A stretch of DNA of 40,584 bases from contig RPRI01000034.1 of assembly GCA_003818505.1 (NCBI GenBank), positions 1 to 40,584 of the forward strand, in the 5' to 3' direction. The position numbers and the translations under genes are program-made. Below the pieces are notes generated by a model. It was not told where the DNA came from. It saw nothing but the letters and a program-made list of their open reading frames with translations, and did no database searches. This DNA comes from Desulfobacteraceae bacterium. Its GTDB lineage: Bacteria; Desulfobacterota; Desulfobacteria; Desulfobacterales; RPRI01. The stretch's first letter is position 1. The number at the start of each line of letters is the position of its first letter. Of this stretch, positions 15,751 through 24,392 are shown one piece after another.

Positions 15751-15858
15751 TCTTATCCAATTACGATTGAGGTAATTTCAAAAGACCCAGATTGCCATTA
15801 CATGATCTGTTGTTATTGTTTCTTCTCAGCGACATCAAAAAATGATATTTTTTCCCCT

Positions 15859-16512
15859 TTACGGGCGTGTTTTGCGGAGGTGCGGGATAATTTCAATGAA
15901 TATTTGGACATTACGTAAACGCAACTTACTTTCAGTGGATACAGGACTGTAAGTTTTCCCCGATTTCCAGCCATGATCATAAATAATTCGGAAAGGTTTT
16001 CTTGTGTAGGGATCGTCATCGAAAATCAAGGTGCCGTCCTGGTAAAGGACCTGCATTTCCTCTCCGTTATCGTAATTCCTGCCTTCAACATTTATGATTT
16101 CAATCTTCTTGGTCTCGCCGTTTGCTATCTTGAAAGAGATCGGTTGATATTGGCGGTGTCGGTTCCCAATCAGCATTTGACCGCCCTGTAGAGTGACGCG
16201 CAAGAGATCTCCAATTTGCCCTGCCTCACCCATATAAATCGCCGCCACTCGCTCCTGGCACAGTTGTTCCTGCCTATGGGCTTCAAGCGCTCTGATTTCC
16301 TCTTCCCGCGCCCTGCGTTGCGCTTCTTTCTGGCGCTCTATCTCTCTCAAGCGCATACGTTTGTTGTAGCCATCAATGGTTGCCTGCTGTTGCGCTTCGG
16401 TCAGTTTGTTCCATTGATCGACAGGGATATCGTATATAGTAGGGGTACATGCGGAGATAAAGAGCATAATGAAACAAAACAAAAAAATAATAAATAGTCG
16501 TTTAATATTCAT
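15859..16512 (-). CDS. Lipoprotein with a coiled-coil segment, unknown function
   Basis: Starting at the ATG at 16512, this is a 217-residue lipoprotein with a signal peptide and lipobox ending FISAC (Cys22). A long charged helix of Arg, Glu, Gln and Ala (about residues 40-85) is probably a coiled coil. The C-terminal half looks like a small beta domain with strands such as LLRVTLQGGQMLIG and QVLYQDGTLIFDDDP. The longer frame from 16581 would bury the signal peptide and is rejected. It lies 16 bp behind another lipoprotein gene and probably belongs to the same envelope complex. Confidence 0.75.
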   Translation of the reverse strand: MNIKRLFIIFLFCFIMLFISACTPTIYDIPVDQWNKLTEAQQQATIDGYNKRMRLREIERQKEAQRRAREEEIRALEAHRQEQLCQERVAAIYMGEAGQIGDLLRVTLQGGQMLIGNRHRQYQPISFKIANGETKKIEIINVEGRNYDNGEEMQVLYQDGTLIFDDDPYTRKPFRIIYDHGWKSGKTYSPVSTESKLRLRNVQIFIEIIPHLRKTRP

Positions 16513-16528
16513 ATCACGCCTTCCCTTC

Positions 16529-17086
16529 CTATTCTTCAATAGTTGCACTATCGACAACTGCTTGTTTTGTATCTGTTGCAATATGACCAGAAACTTTTAC
16601 AACGAAATTAAAAATATGCTTACCCAAGAAGGCACCCCGCATTTTGGCCGAATAAGTATTGTTGAATATAAATTTTGTGCCATATTTTTCCGATTTGTGA
16701 ACTGAAAGAGATAGCTGCTCGATTCTGGAACCGGGATGTAATTTATTCGCTTCTTCGAATGCACGATAATTCATCAAGTCGGAAAGTTTCTTCGTAAGTA
16801 ATTCGATTTCTTGCTGTAAAGAATATTTCTTCGATTCCCAAGATTGCAGGGCAGTTGTTGCAGTAGTATTCCATTTACCATCTTTGTGTTTGGTAACAAA
16901 ATCGTTGAGTACATTAATAGCCCCATCACAAGCCTTAATTTTCAGATCATAGTCTGAAGTGTGCTGAATTGTTTGCTCAGTAATATTTTGCAACTTCTGA
17001 ACTTCTTCATATTCGGCTTTCGAATTTGCACATGAGAATACGATACCTATCAAACAGCAAAGGACAAGATATATTGTTTTTATCAT
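16529..17086 (-). CDS. Lipoprotein, unknown function
   Basis: This 185-residue protein has a signal peptide and lipobox (IGIVFSC, Cys19). Residues ~20-110 are helical and charged, and the C-terminal third is richer in beta strands (KFIFNNTYSAKMRG, FVVKVSGHIA). I do not recognise the family. It sits between the HerA/VirD4-like ATPase (27 bp upstream) and a second lipoprotein (16 bp downstream). This ATPase-lipoprotein-lipoprotein layout suggests an envelope-spanning assembly. Confidence 0.72.
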   Translation of the reverse strand: MIKTIYLVLCCLIGIVFSCANSKAEYEEVQKLQNITEQTIQHTSDYDLKIKACDGAINVLNDFVTKHKDGKWNTTATTALQSWESKKYSLQQEIELLTKKLSDLMNYRAFEEANKLHPGSRIEQLSLSVHKSEKYGTKFIFNNTYSAKMRGAFLGKHIFNFVVKVSGHIATDTKQAVVDSATIEE

Positions 17087-17113
17087 AAAATTTTCCTTAT
17101 CGAGAGGCTACCT

Positions 17114-19597
17114 TCATGTCTTCCATATTTCACGCCTGGCATAAATCTTTTTATCGACATCCTCGGCATCCATACCGTATTTTTTCGTTGAGAGGATGCG
17201 TATTAATTTTGCTATGTTAGCTTTGTATGCCGTTGTTTCTTGCCCTGTTACAAAACTAAATGGCGGGACGCTGTCTTCTGATGTATGCATTCTGGCGTAA
17301 CCCTGAAAGTTGGGCAAGCCTACAATATCCATCGTGTTAAATTGAGGATGGAGAACAGGCGCCATAAGTCTGGCGTCTTCCTGGCCCAAGCGAAAGATGA
17401 TCAAACTTCCGACATTACCGATTATGGCGGATAGAAATTTATTTGCTGACGGTTTTTCTGCCAACTGCGCTGCATATTGTGTGGATAGGATAAGCCCCAT
17501 GCGGTATTTTCGTGCTTCTGAGAGCAGTTCCGTTATATTGTCAGACGGCAGACTGTGACATTCATCAATGTAGAGGAAAAACTCTCGCCTTTGCTCCGGC
17601 TTCATATCTCCTCTTTTCATGGCAGCATATTTAAACCGCGTTACCAATTGATTCGTCAGGAGGGCGCTTATCTTCGAGCCAAAACGTCCCTTGCCGAGTT
17701 TAATGAGAAATATTTTACCGCTGTTAATGATGTCGTCAAAATCAAAAGATGTCCGTTCCTGACCGATGATTCTCTTCAGTGTGGAATCACTTATAAATCT
17801 GCCGAACTTTGATGTGATATAAGGAGACAGACTAGCAATGCTGGCTTCACCTGTTGTGTTTTCTAACTCATTTATAAAATCTAATGCGACTGGGTCTTCG
17901 ATGCGATTTTTCAGCCAGCTTCGAAATTTGCGTTCCGAATAGCAAAGATTAAATTCCAGCAAGGTTCCTGTAAAATTATCGTTATGCCGGTCACCCATGA
18001 GAAGCTTGAGCATGCCCCGTAAATTGGATTCAAAGATCGGCCCACCTGTTGTATGCATATCATAAATATGATCAATGGTTGTATAAATATCATCGATGAT
18101 GAGATCTCTTTCGTCCGTTGTTGACCATTGAAGCGGATTAAAGCCTATGGGGTGCCGGCGATCAAGAAAATCGAAAAGAATAACATCTTCCAACCGTTTT
18201 TTGGGAATCTTGCCCAAAATGGAGTCGATCAGATCGCCATGCGGATCGATAACTGCCAAACCCTTATCGTTGTGAATGTCCTGCATAATCATGGATTCCA
18301 TGAGCGTTGATTTACCGGTTCCGGTTTGTCCGATGATAAAGGTATGGCGCACACGATCTTCGATACCAGTGGATATTGTCTGTCTTGATTGTTGATGTCT
18401 GTTGATAAAGAGATTGATCCGATCATCTTTTTTTGTATAATTTGAAGGGAGCATGGCAAATCCAGTGCGACACCGTCTCATTGGAAGCCCAGGACGATCC
18501 TGAAACGGCGGTGAAGGTATCCTGAATACACATGCTGCCTCCTCGGCGCTGAAGGCTTCTTTTTCGTAAAAGTACTGATAGTCCATAGCGTTTTCGACTG
18601 GCAGATCGGTAAAGGTGTAACCACCAATATAAATATTTTCGTTTTTAGCTTTTCCTTTGCCAACTGAGAGTGTAATGGCCTGACCGATAACATCCCCCAG
18701 TGTTTTGTCTATCGGATGGGGAGCCGCAAGAAAAACACCGATTTGATAAGCCGCACTTGAAAGAGCGGCGATGCGGTCGATCACACAGTCGCGAATCATA
18801 ACGACTTGTTTTTTAAATGCAAGCTGATTGACTGCATTATTATCCAAAAAAGATTCGCATTGCAGGACTATATTCTCCATTTCAGCCACCTTGAATCTTT
18901 CGATAATAGCTTTTTTCAGGCGCACGATCAATTGGACAGAATCTATCTGAGCCATCATCATATCCAAAAGATGAGACCAATTGTCCAGCGATGGTACCCA
19001 GGGAAAGATGTGCCTGACATATTGCCCTTCAATTTCTTCTGCCTTTGTACCGGCCAGCAATCCTATCTCATGAATCTGAAAAGGATGAGACAGCTGTATT
19101 GTTTCAGCCCGGCGTTGAATGGAAAGGGCGTAATAAGGCTTTTCAGGCATATCTATTATAACCGACGGCTCATCGGAATTAACAGGTAAAAAATCGGCTT
19201 CCTGGAAATATACCCCAAACAAAGCCATGAGGGACAGGTAGCTTGAAATAACCTCTTCTTTTGCCTTTTCTTCCGAATCAGAGCTTGTATGAATAATAAA
19301 AACAATGGACAGACGGCCATGTGCCTTGCAGACAAGGTCGGGGACAGACGTAATGCGCATTTCCAGAGTGATTCTTTCCGGCAACGAAGACAGGGCAGCC
19401 ACAAAGTCGGCGCGGATATTTTGCAGCCTTCGCGGGTCGAGATAGGTTAAATAGTTTCCACTTTCAAACGCTAATTCCTTTTCGTCACCCATCAGATTTG
19501 CTTTTAAAATTGCTGCCATACTAATTACTGCCGATGCTTTATATTGGGCCTTATCTTTTATCACCTTTATTGCTGGGAATATTGATTCCGGTTGCAT
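17114..19597 (-). CDS. HerA/VirD4-superfamily ATPase (TraG/TraD-like)
   Basis: This 827-residue protein has a RecA-like ATPase in its second half. Walker A is IGQTGTGKSTLMES (about 420-433), followed by VIDPHGDLIDSI. Walker B is FLYIDECHSL (about 675), followed by SEARKYRMGLILSTQYAAQL. This pattern is typical of the VirD4/TrwB/HerA group, hexameric pumps for DNA or protein. The N-terminal ~400 residues carry no obvious TM helices, unlike true conjugative coupling proteins. No relaxase or type IV secretion genes lie nearby, so a defence or translocation role is as likely as conjugation. GGGAGGAG lies 3 bases before the ATG, and two lipoproteins follow. Confidence 0.88.
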   Translation of the reverse strand: MQPESIFPAIKVIKDKAQYKASAVISMAAILKANLMGDEKELAFESGNYLTYLDPRRLQNIRADFVAALSSLPERITLEMRITSVPDLVCKAHGRLSIVFIIHTSSDSEEKAKEEVISSYLSLMALFGVYFQEADFLPVNSDEPSVIIDMPEKPYYALSIQRRAETIQLSHPFQIHEIGLLAGTKAEEIEGQYVRHIFPWVPSLDNWSHLLDMMMAQIDSVQLIVRLKKAIIERFKVAEMENIVLQCESFLDNNAVNQLAFKKQVVMIRDCVIDRIAALSSAAYQIGVFLAAPHPIDKTLGDVIGQAITLSVGKGKAKNENIYIGGYTFTDLPVENAMDYQYFYEKEAFSAEEAACVFRIPSPPFQDRPGLPMRRCRTGFAMLPSNYTKKDDRINLFINRHQQSRQTISTGIEDRVRHTFIIGQTGTGKSTLMESMIMQDIHNDKGLAVIDPHGDLIDSILGKIPKKRLEDVILFDFLDRRHPIGFNPLQWSTTDERDLIIDDIYTTIDHIYDMHTTGGPIFESNLRGMLKLLMGDRHNDNFTGTLLEFNLCYSERKFRSWLKNRIEDPVALDFINELENTTGEASIASLSPYITSKFGRFISDSTLKRIIGQERTSFDFDDIINSGKIFLIKLGKGRFGSKISALLTNQLVTRFKYAAMKRGDMKPEQRREFFLYIDECHSLPSDNITELLSEARKYRMGLILSTQYAAQLAEKPSANKFLSAIIGNVGSLIIFRLGQEDARLMAPVLHPQFNTMDIVGLPNFQGYARMHTSEDSVPPFSFVTGQETTAYKANIAKLIRILSTKKYGMDAEDVDKKIYARREIWKT

Positions 19598-19647
19598 TTT
19601 CTCCTCCCGTATAAAATTGATCGAACCTTGTTGCTATACTCCAGCTT

Positions 19648-19851
19648 TTATCTTTTTTGTTTTAATATGCGATCCACCGAATCTTGACTCAGTCCCATAG
19701 CCACCAACTGCTTTGCCATAGCAGTCTTAACAGCCTTGTTTGACTTTAAAAGATCATTAACACCCACAACCGTCTGCGGCGTCTGCTCCGTTTTTTTCCC
19801 CTTGTCTTCGCCTATCACATTTTCTATCTTTCCAATTAGGTTCATTTCCAT
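19648..19851 (-). CDS. Small hypothetical protein upstream of the ATPase
   Basis: This 67-residue, soluble, lysine-rich protein has a C-terminal helical segment (TAMAKQLVAMGLSQDSVDRI) like a small adaptor helix bundle. GGGAG lies 9 bases before the ATG. It begins the module, 50 bp before the ATPase start, so it may be a regulatory or adaptor subunit. No family is recognised. Confidence 0.62.
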   Translation of the reverse strand: MEMNLIGKIENVIGEDKGKKTEQTPQTVVGVNDLLKSNKAVKTAMAKQLVAMGLSQDSVDRILKQKR

Positions 19852-20090
19852 ACGATATAACTCCCAATTCTTTTGTTTTTAATATTGCTCACCATAGATA
19901 AACGAAACTTTTGAAAAATTATTACAGAACGCTACCGTTTGTTTCATCTTCTTTAAACAAACAATGGAATTTGAAAAAAATAACAACGGAAGAATCAAAA
20001 AGTGTTATTGTTATTAAAGTCGTAGATCAGAGAAGAGTTTTGGATGGTTACAGCAGGTAAGGAGGTTATTCAAATTGGGCAGACGGAAAC

Positions 20091-20167
20091 GAATTCCCTT
20101 TTCGTAACTTGATGTATTTCAGAAATCGACTTGTACGTCAAGTTTTCGTGGGCACTTTATATTGTGG
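20091..20167 (+). repeat. 77-bp repeat, right copy
   Basis: Direct repeat of 14531-14607 (about 69 of 77 identical). The two copies bracket a 5.5-kb segment with the macro-domain protein, lipoproteins and ATPase. It adjoins an IS3 remnant on its right. Confidence 0.7.
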
Positions 20168-20293
20168 AAGGCTTCAACATGGAAACGGCTGATCCCGATG
20201 ATGTCCTTACACGTTGCTTTTTGGCAACGTATACTGGACTCGTATTGCGTGGTGTTAACATCAATCCAGGAACTGACGAGCAGGTTGGGGTGA

Positions 20294-20647
20294 TCAAGCA
20301 TGTTCTGAAGTATCTTGGAGAGTTTGGTGTTCATGTCGGAGCAAGAATCTCTTTGCGCTCGGATCGGTTATGCGGCCGAGCGCGTTTAATAAAAAATCGT
20401 TCTCCATCGACAGTTGCCCAATTTTAGCATGAAGATCTTTGATTATTGGCCCCTGATCTGGTTCTCGCTCCTTGCTGAAGATTTCCTCTGCATGCGCCAA
20501 AAGCTACTTCTTCCACTCTGTAATCTGATTCGGATGAACTTGGTAACGCTCGGCAAGCTCAACGATCGCCTGGTCGACCTTCCGGGCTTCCAACGCTACC
20601 TTGGCCTTGTATGCTGGTGCATGGTTCCTTCTTGGTTTTTTGCTCAT
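20294..20647 (-). pseudogene. IS3-family transposase OrfA with in-frame stop
   Basis: Residues start MSKKPRRNHAPAYKAKVALE, continue through the helix-turn-helix (AERYQVHPNQITEWKK) and then hit TAG at 20501-20503. The same frame resumes with LLAHAEEIFSKE and the leucine-zipper segment QLSMENDFLLNALGRI. The usual codon at the stop is CAG (EWKKQL), so this is a simple nonsense mutation. The region after PSAKR no longer resembles OrfA. Confidence 0.78.
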
Positions 20648-20731
20648 ATCTTGATCCTCTTGAGGGTTCATTGATAGAGCAACTTTCTCACTTATGCACC
20701 ATAACAATTTTATCCGACCCTCTTTGGGACA
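20294..20731 (-). mobile_element. Degenerate IS3-family insertion sequence (left end plus orfA)
   Basis: On the minus strand it starts at TGTCCCAAAGAGGGT (20731 downward), a plausible IS3 terminal sequence beginning TG. It then has a leader GAGAAAGTTGCTCT and orfA. No orfB follows, so the element is truncated and immobile. It lies 24 bp beyond the stop of the OB-fold-like gene and separates the tubulin module from the ATPase module. Confidence 0.72.
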
Positions 20732-20755
20732 TAGCCAAAAGGTTAATTATCATTA

Positions 20756-21100
20756 TTATGTTCTTTCATCCTCTACAAAAACCAGCAGCTGCTTATCTCC
20801 GAGGGAAAAGGCTTCTTCGACTTTTCCTTTCACCCTCTCTTTTGCCTCCATCGCAGGCAGGCTTCTTTGCGTAATCACAGTTATTTCACCAGTCCCGTCT
20901 TTCAAAATGAAAAACTTTATCAGCATCAATGAAGTCCGGTCTGTAACCTTACCGGCAATTGTTAATATTTTACCGTCATATGCCCTCGGGTTCATAAGTA
21001 TTTTTCCAATGGGCGTGTGATCTATCTGAGCAAAATAAAACCAAACGCCTGCTCCCAGGATCACAGCAATCAAAATCCCAATAATTATATTCTTAATCAT
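20756..21100 (-). CDS. Membrane-anchored OB-fold-like protein
   Basis: This 114-residue protein has an N-terminal TM anchor (IIIGILIAVILGAGVWFYFA). A small beta-rich domain follows, with the pattern IGKILMNPRAYDGKILTIAG, then KFFILKDGTGEITVIT. This is the arrangement of OB-fold (tRNA_anti/BOF-like) domains that bind nucleic acid or small ligands. GAGGAGG lies 4 bases before the ATG and only 9 bp separate it from the transglutaminase-like gene. It is the last gene of the tubulin/vWA operon, and the domain likely faces the periplasm. Confidence 0.75.
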   Translation of the reverse strand: MIKNIIIGILIAVILGAGVWFYFAQIDHTPIGKILMNPRAYDGKILTIAGKVTDRTSLMLIKFFILKDGTGEITVITQRSLPAMEAKERVKGKVEEAFSLGDKQLLVFVEDERT

Positions 21101-21109
21101 GGTTCCTCC

Positions 21110-22177
21110 TCACGCGTTTCTGGCATTAGAAGAATCTCCATCCATTCTAACAATCTTTGCCGGCAAAGCAGGTACAGGCGAAACCTTTATATCACACTCT
21201 TTGTAGTCTTTTGGCCTTTCGCCGAACTTCCATCCGTTGCCTGTCATTTCACAGTAATAATAGTTCAGACCTTCATGCGTTACAAATTGCCCTTTCAACC
21301 CTTCTGCGCCTGCCACACCCAATGCTGCATGATCAGGAAGCAAAAGCAGGGCAACTTCATATCCCATAAGTTTGAGAATGCTTGCACCAAGTATTGAAAA
21401 ATCCTCACAATCGCCAATGCTGTCAACGAGCGATTCAACCGGGTATCTTGGATATTCTCTTTCATCGCGTTCATACTTTAAAGCCTGCTGCACGAAGGAA
21501 AGAACAAATGATACCTCTTCATAAGTGCCATATGGTTTACCTGTCTGCATCAATTTGAAAGCGAGGACTCTTATTTCGCCGCAGATTCCACGTGCTATAT
21601 ATTCTGAAGCCCATTCCTTTTCAGAGACACGTTCTTTTGATTTGCAGTCGTCATAGACGGCTTTTCTGATTACAAGAGAAAGCTCATACTCACGTCCATC
21701 ATGCTTCCAGGCAAAGATTCTCACCATATCTTTTTCAACTTCCTGCGGAGCAAAACGCGGCAGAGTGACTAACTTGGGTGCGATTTGTTCATCTGCGAGC
21801 ATTTGAGAATTTTTCTCAATATTCAGAGCATTAAGAAGCGAGACGATAATAACCGTTATAAAAAAGCCAAATCCTGCATAGTTTATCCCGTGATTAATTG
21901 TAATCGCGAATAAGCTGACTGCACCCAAAATCGCTGTCGTAAAGGCAATCCACTTCGCGCCGGGAATTCTTATAATATTTCTTATTGCGGGTTTAAGTTC
22001 TGGATTAAATGCGTTGATAATGTAAACCGCAAGCCAGGCCATAATAAAAGATAAGGCATATAAACCGACGGGTATTGGTATCAATAAGAAGATCGACTCA
22101 ATGCCCAGGCTTGATGCGATAAACATAATGTAAATCGGCCATATCAAGATATAAATAAGAAGACTGAGAAACAACAA
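21110..22177 (-). CDS. Membrane protein with transglutaminase-like cysteine protease domain
   Basis: This 355-residue protein has four TM helices in the first ~125 residues. A transglutaminase-like domain follows: YPRYPVESLVDSIGDCEDFS with the nucleophile Cys at about 257, DHAALGV with the His at about 282, and a probable acidic third residue in YYYCEMTG. Bacterial members usually act as proteases or peptide cross-linkers. The start is a TTG, supported by AGGAGG 5 bases upstream, which overlaps the previous gene's end. It lies directly behind the tubulin-like pair and may process an envelope or cytoskeletal partner. Confidence 0.82.
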   Translation of the reverse strand: MLFLSLLIYILIWPIYIMFIASSLGIESIFLLIPIPVGLYALSFIMAWLAVYIINAFNPELKPAIRNIIRIPGAKWIAFTTAILGAVSLFAITINHGINYAGFGFFITVIIVSLLNALNIEKNSQMLADEQIAPKLVTLPRFAPQEVEKDMVRIFAWKHDGREYELSLVIRKAVYDDCKSKERVSEKEWASEYIARGICGEIRVLAFKLMQTGKPYGTYEEVSFVLSFVQQALKYERDEREYPRYPVESLVDSIGDCEDFSILGASILKLMGYEVALLLLPDHAALGVAGAEGLKGQFVTHEGLNYYYCEMTGNGWKFGERPKDYKECDIKVSPVPALPAKIVRMDGDSSNARNA

Positions 22178-22178
22178 G

Positions 22179-24389
22179 TCAACCTCCTGCCTTCAAGGAA
22201 TCAATGTCGATACTTTCAGCAAAGCTGAAAAGCGATATTCGATAGGGAGTCATAGATCTCTTCCTTTCCTTGCTTTGGAAAGAACCGCTTATGGTGGTTT
22301 CAATTTGTTTATACAAAGTATCACTGCCATCATCCGGCATTTCAATGGTGGCTTGAGGTATGCAACGCTGATTGCCCGGTTTTACGCATAGAAACGGCTG
22401 GGCTGCGCTCTTTAAGAGTTCAATAAATGCTTTTGTTTGCGCTGGAGAATCATTGAGTAATCGTGAAACAGAAAGATCAACAATATTTCTGGCATAGGGC
22501 AGTAACCTTAAACCTATACGTTCGCCGAGAGTCCACTCCCATTCGTTTAATTCTGTAGTGTCAACAGGTGGCGCCGTTCTGTTCCATAATTCGAGTGGCC
22601 GATCTTCCTCTAAATACGCAGAGGCAATTGTTTGCATATTTGTTTGAAGCATTGGTAGATATTTTATGAATTCTTCCCTTTTATTGATGGCATAAAGCCA
22701 AAAGGCAGAGTCGTCCGGCAAAACAGCAGCATATTGATTCTTAAAAAAAGCAATGACTTCATGCAGTCTTTTTTGTGATTCTTCAACGCGTAGAGCTAAA
22801 TCATCAATAATCTCTATGTATTGAGGCCTAAGATTATTAAGTGTAGCCGAAAATTCTTTGGCCATTAATATATCCCATTTTTCGAATAAATATTTCCAGA
22901 CATCGGACACAAGTTTTTCAATTTTATTTTTACTTCCATACCAATAAACGGTGACTACCGCAGTTGCCAAAATGGTCAATAAGGGAAAGACAATAAATGG
23001 CAGATCAAAAATCGCCTGACTGCTGAAAAGGCCAGCGATACCAGCTAAGAAAAGCACAGCCGTTCTTGCAATGACGGATTCTTTCCGCGGACCTTTATTA
23101 CACATGGTAACAAGCGAATGGATAAGATTGGATATGTCGGGGTAGAGGGGACCTGTCACTTTTTCAGGCATCATCTCGTTTAACATTTTTTTGAGCTTAG
23201 ATAAAAATTGCTCTGCGATTAAAATGCCACCTTTTTCGTTTGATATGGCCGTGTTAAGATGCTCAAGCAATTCATACCTGAAGTTATCGAGCAACAACTG
23301 GCCCAGACCGTCCATAATCTTTCTGTTTTCTTCGGCATCATCAGGCAAATGAGAATCCAGGTAGTCTATAAATGCTGAAAAATCATCAGGCTGATTGATA
23401 TTCCACGATGCTTTCACACTCTCAATATTTTTAAAAGGATTAACCAGAGGCGTCTTGCCATTTTCTTTCAGCATTTTACTAAATACATCCAAAGAGTTAA
23501 GGTGCACGTTGTTAAGCAGTGATTTAGTATAAAAATCAACTTTTTTTTCATCTATGTCGCCAAAGAAAGCGCCATCCAAGATTTCACCACCTTTTGCAAT
23601 GAGTAGCGTTTCAAGCATCTGATCAATGGGATTGAGAATGGATATTCCGGAAAATCCGCTGCATAGATTATTTCTGGGGGAAAACCGGCGCAACCATTCA
23701 CCGAAAGCCGCAAAGTTTTTCTCTTCACTGAATTCCAAAGGTTTTTTGGACAAGATATAGAGCAATTGTCCAACAAGAAAATGCATATCTGTTTCTTTGG
23801 ATACAACAACACCTGAGGAATTTGAAATATCAATGAGAAATACACGATCAAGTTCATCTTTGGATTTCAGTATATCATTAATATGCCCACAGGTTTTCAC
23901 CTCAATATTTCCGTCAGCATTTTTTGTCAGACTTCTGCATAAGAAAATACCCGTGAAATATACAGGCGATTCATGATTCCCAAACTCAGCAACAATCTCT
24001 TTAAAAAGAGTATGAACCGATTCCAAGTATTGGCCAAAACCCTCCTCCGAAAGATCGCCGATAATGATAACCTGGGTAGCTGTGTTTAAAAGTCGATGAC
24101 CATTATTGATTAGTTTATTGGTCACGTTAGCACTGAATGCTCCAAGGAAGATGCTTCTTAAATTCTCTTTGAGCTTATCAGGGCTGATACTCTTGTCTGT
24201 AATATACCATGGATGGACATGCCTGATAGCTTCATGAGAATCAGGAAACCATTCATGAAACCAATTCTGTAAATGACCCATTGACGGTGAAAGCACCAGA
24301 TAAAACGTCCTAGCCAGCACATCAGACTTCGGTGATTTTAACGATTTGGTTTCATCAAATATCGCACGTCGAAGGAGTTCCAAGGCCAT
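22179..24389 (-). CDS. Membrane protein with degenerate tubulin-like N-terminal domain
   Basis: I see no named family for this 736-residue protein. Residues ~25-300, however, run parallel to the tubulin-like GTPase upstream: TQVIIIGDLSEEGFGQYLES stands where that protein has ITSLAGGTGAGLF. DRVFLIDISNSSG stands for its HHIFLITDRNKKG, and FSGISILNPIDQMLE for its FSSIGVVRFGLPYDE. The GTP-binding glycines are lost, so this would be an inactive paralogue. Two TM helices follow at about 430-470, then a helical C-terminal region of ~260 residues. Spacing is 3 bp to the tubulin gene and 1 bp to the protease gene, so translation is coupled. Confidence 0.75.
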   Translation of the reverse strand: MALELLRRAIFDETKSLKSPKSDVLARTFYLVLSPSMGHLQNWFHEWFPDSHEAIRHVHPWYITDKSISPDKLKENLRSIFLGAFSANVTNKLINNGHRLLNTATQVIIIGDLSEEGFGQYLESVHTLFKEIVAEFGNHESPVYFTGIFLCRSLTKNADGNIEVKTCGHINDILKSKDELDRVFLIDISNSSGVVVSKETDMHFLVGQLLYILSKKPLEFSEEKNFAAFGEWLRRFSPRNNLCSGFSGISILNPIDQMLETLLIAKGGEILDGAFFGDIDEKKVDFYTKSLLNNVHLNSLDVFSKMLKENGKTPLVNPFKNIESVKASWNINQPDDFSAFIDYLDSHLPDDAEENRKIMDGLGQLLLDNFRYELLEHLNTAISNEKGGILIAEQFLSKLKKMLNEMMPEKVTGPLYPDISNLIHSLVTMCNKGPRKESVIARTAVLFLAGIAGLFSSQAIFDLPFIVFPLLTILATAVVTVYWYGSKNKIEKLVSDVWKYLFEKWDILMAKEFSATLNNLRPQYIEIIDDLALRVEESQKRLHEVIAFFKNQYAAVLPDDSAFWLYAINKREEFIKYLPMLQTNMQTIASAYLEEDRPLELWNRTAPPVDTTELNEWEWTLGERIGLRLLPYARNIVDLSVSRLLNDSPAQTKAFIELLKSAAQPFLCVKPGNQRCIPQATIEMPDDGSDTLYKQIETTISGSFQSKERKRSMTPYRISLFSFAESIDIDSLKAGG

Positions 24390-24392
24390 GCG

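Noticed and set aside
17114..19597. Conjugative coupling protein of an integrative conjugative element
   Set aside because: Not excluded, but no relaxase, VirB-type or pilus gene is visible in the window and the N-terminal TM helices are missing, so the call was kept at superfamily level.
20119..20427. Frames on both strands beside the IS3 remnant (71 and 98 codons)
   Set aside because: They run into the 77-bp repeat, lack credible starts, and probably reflect degenerate mobile DNA.
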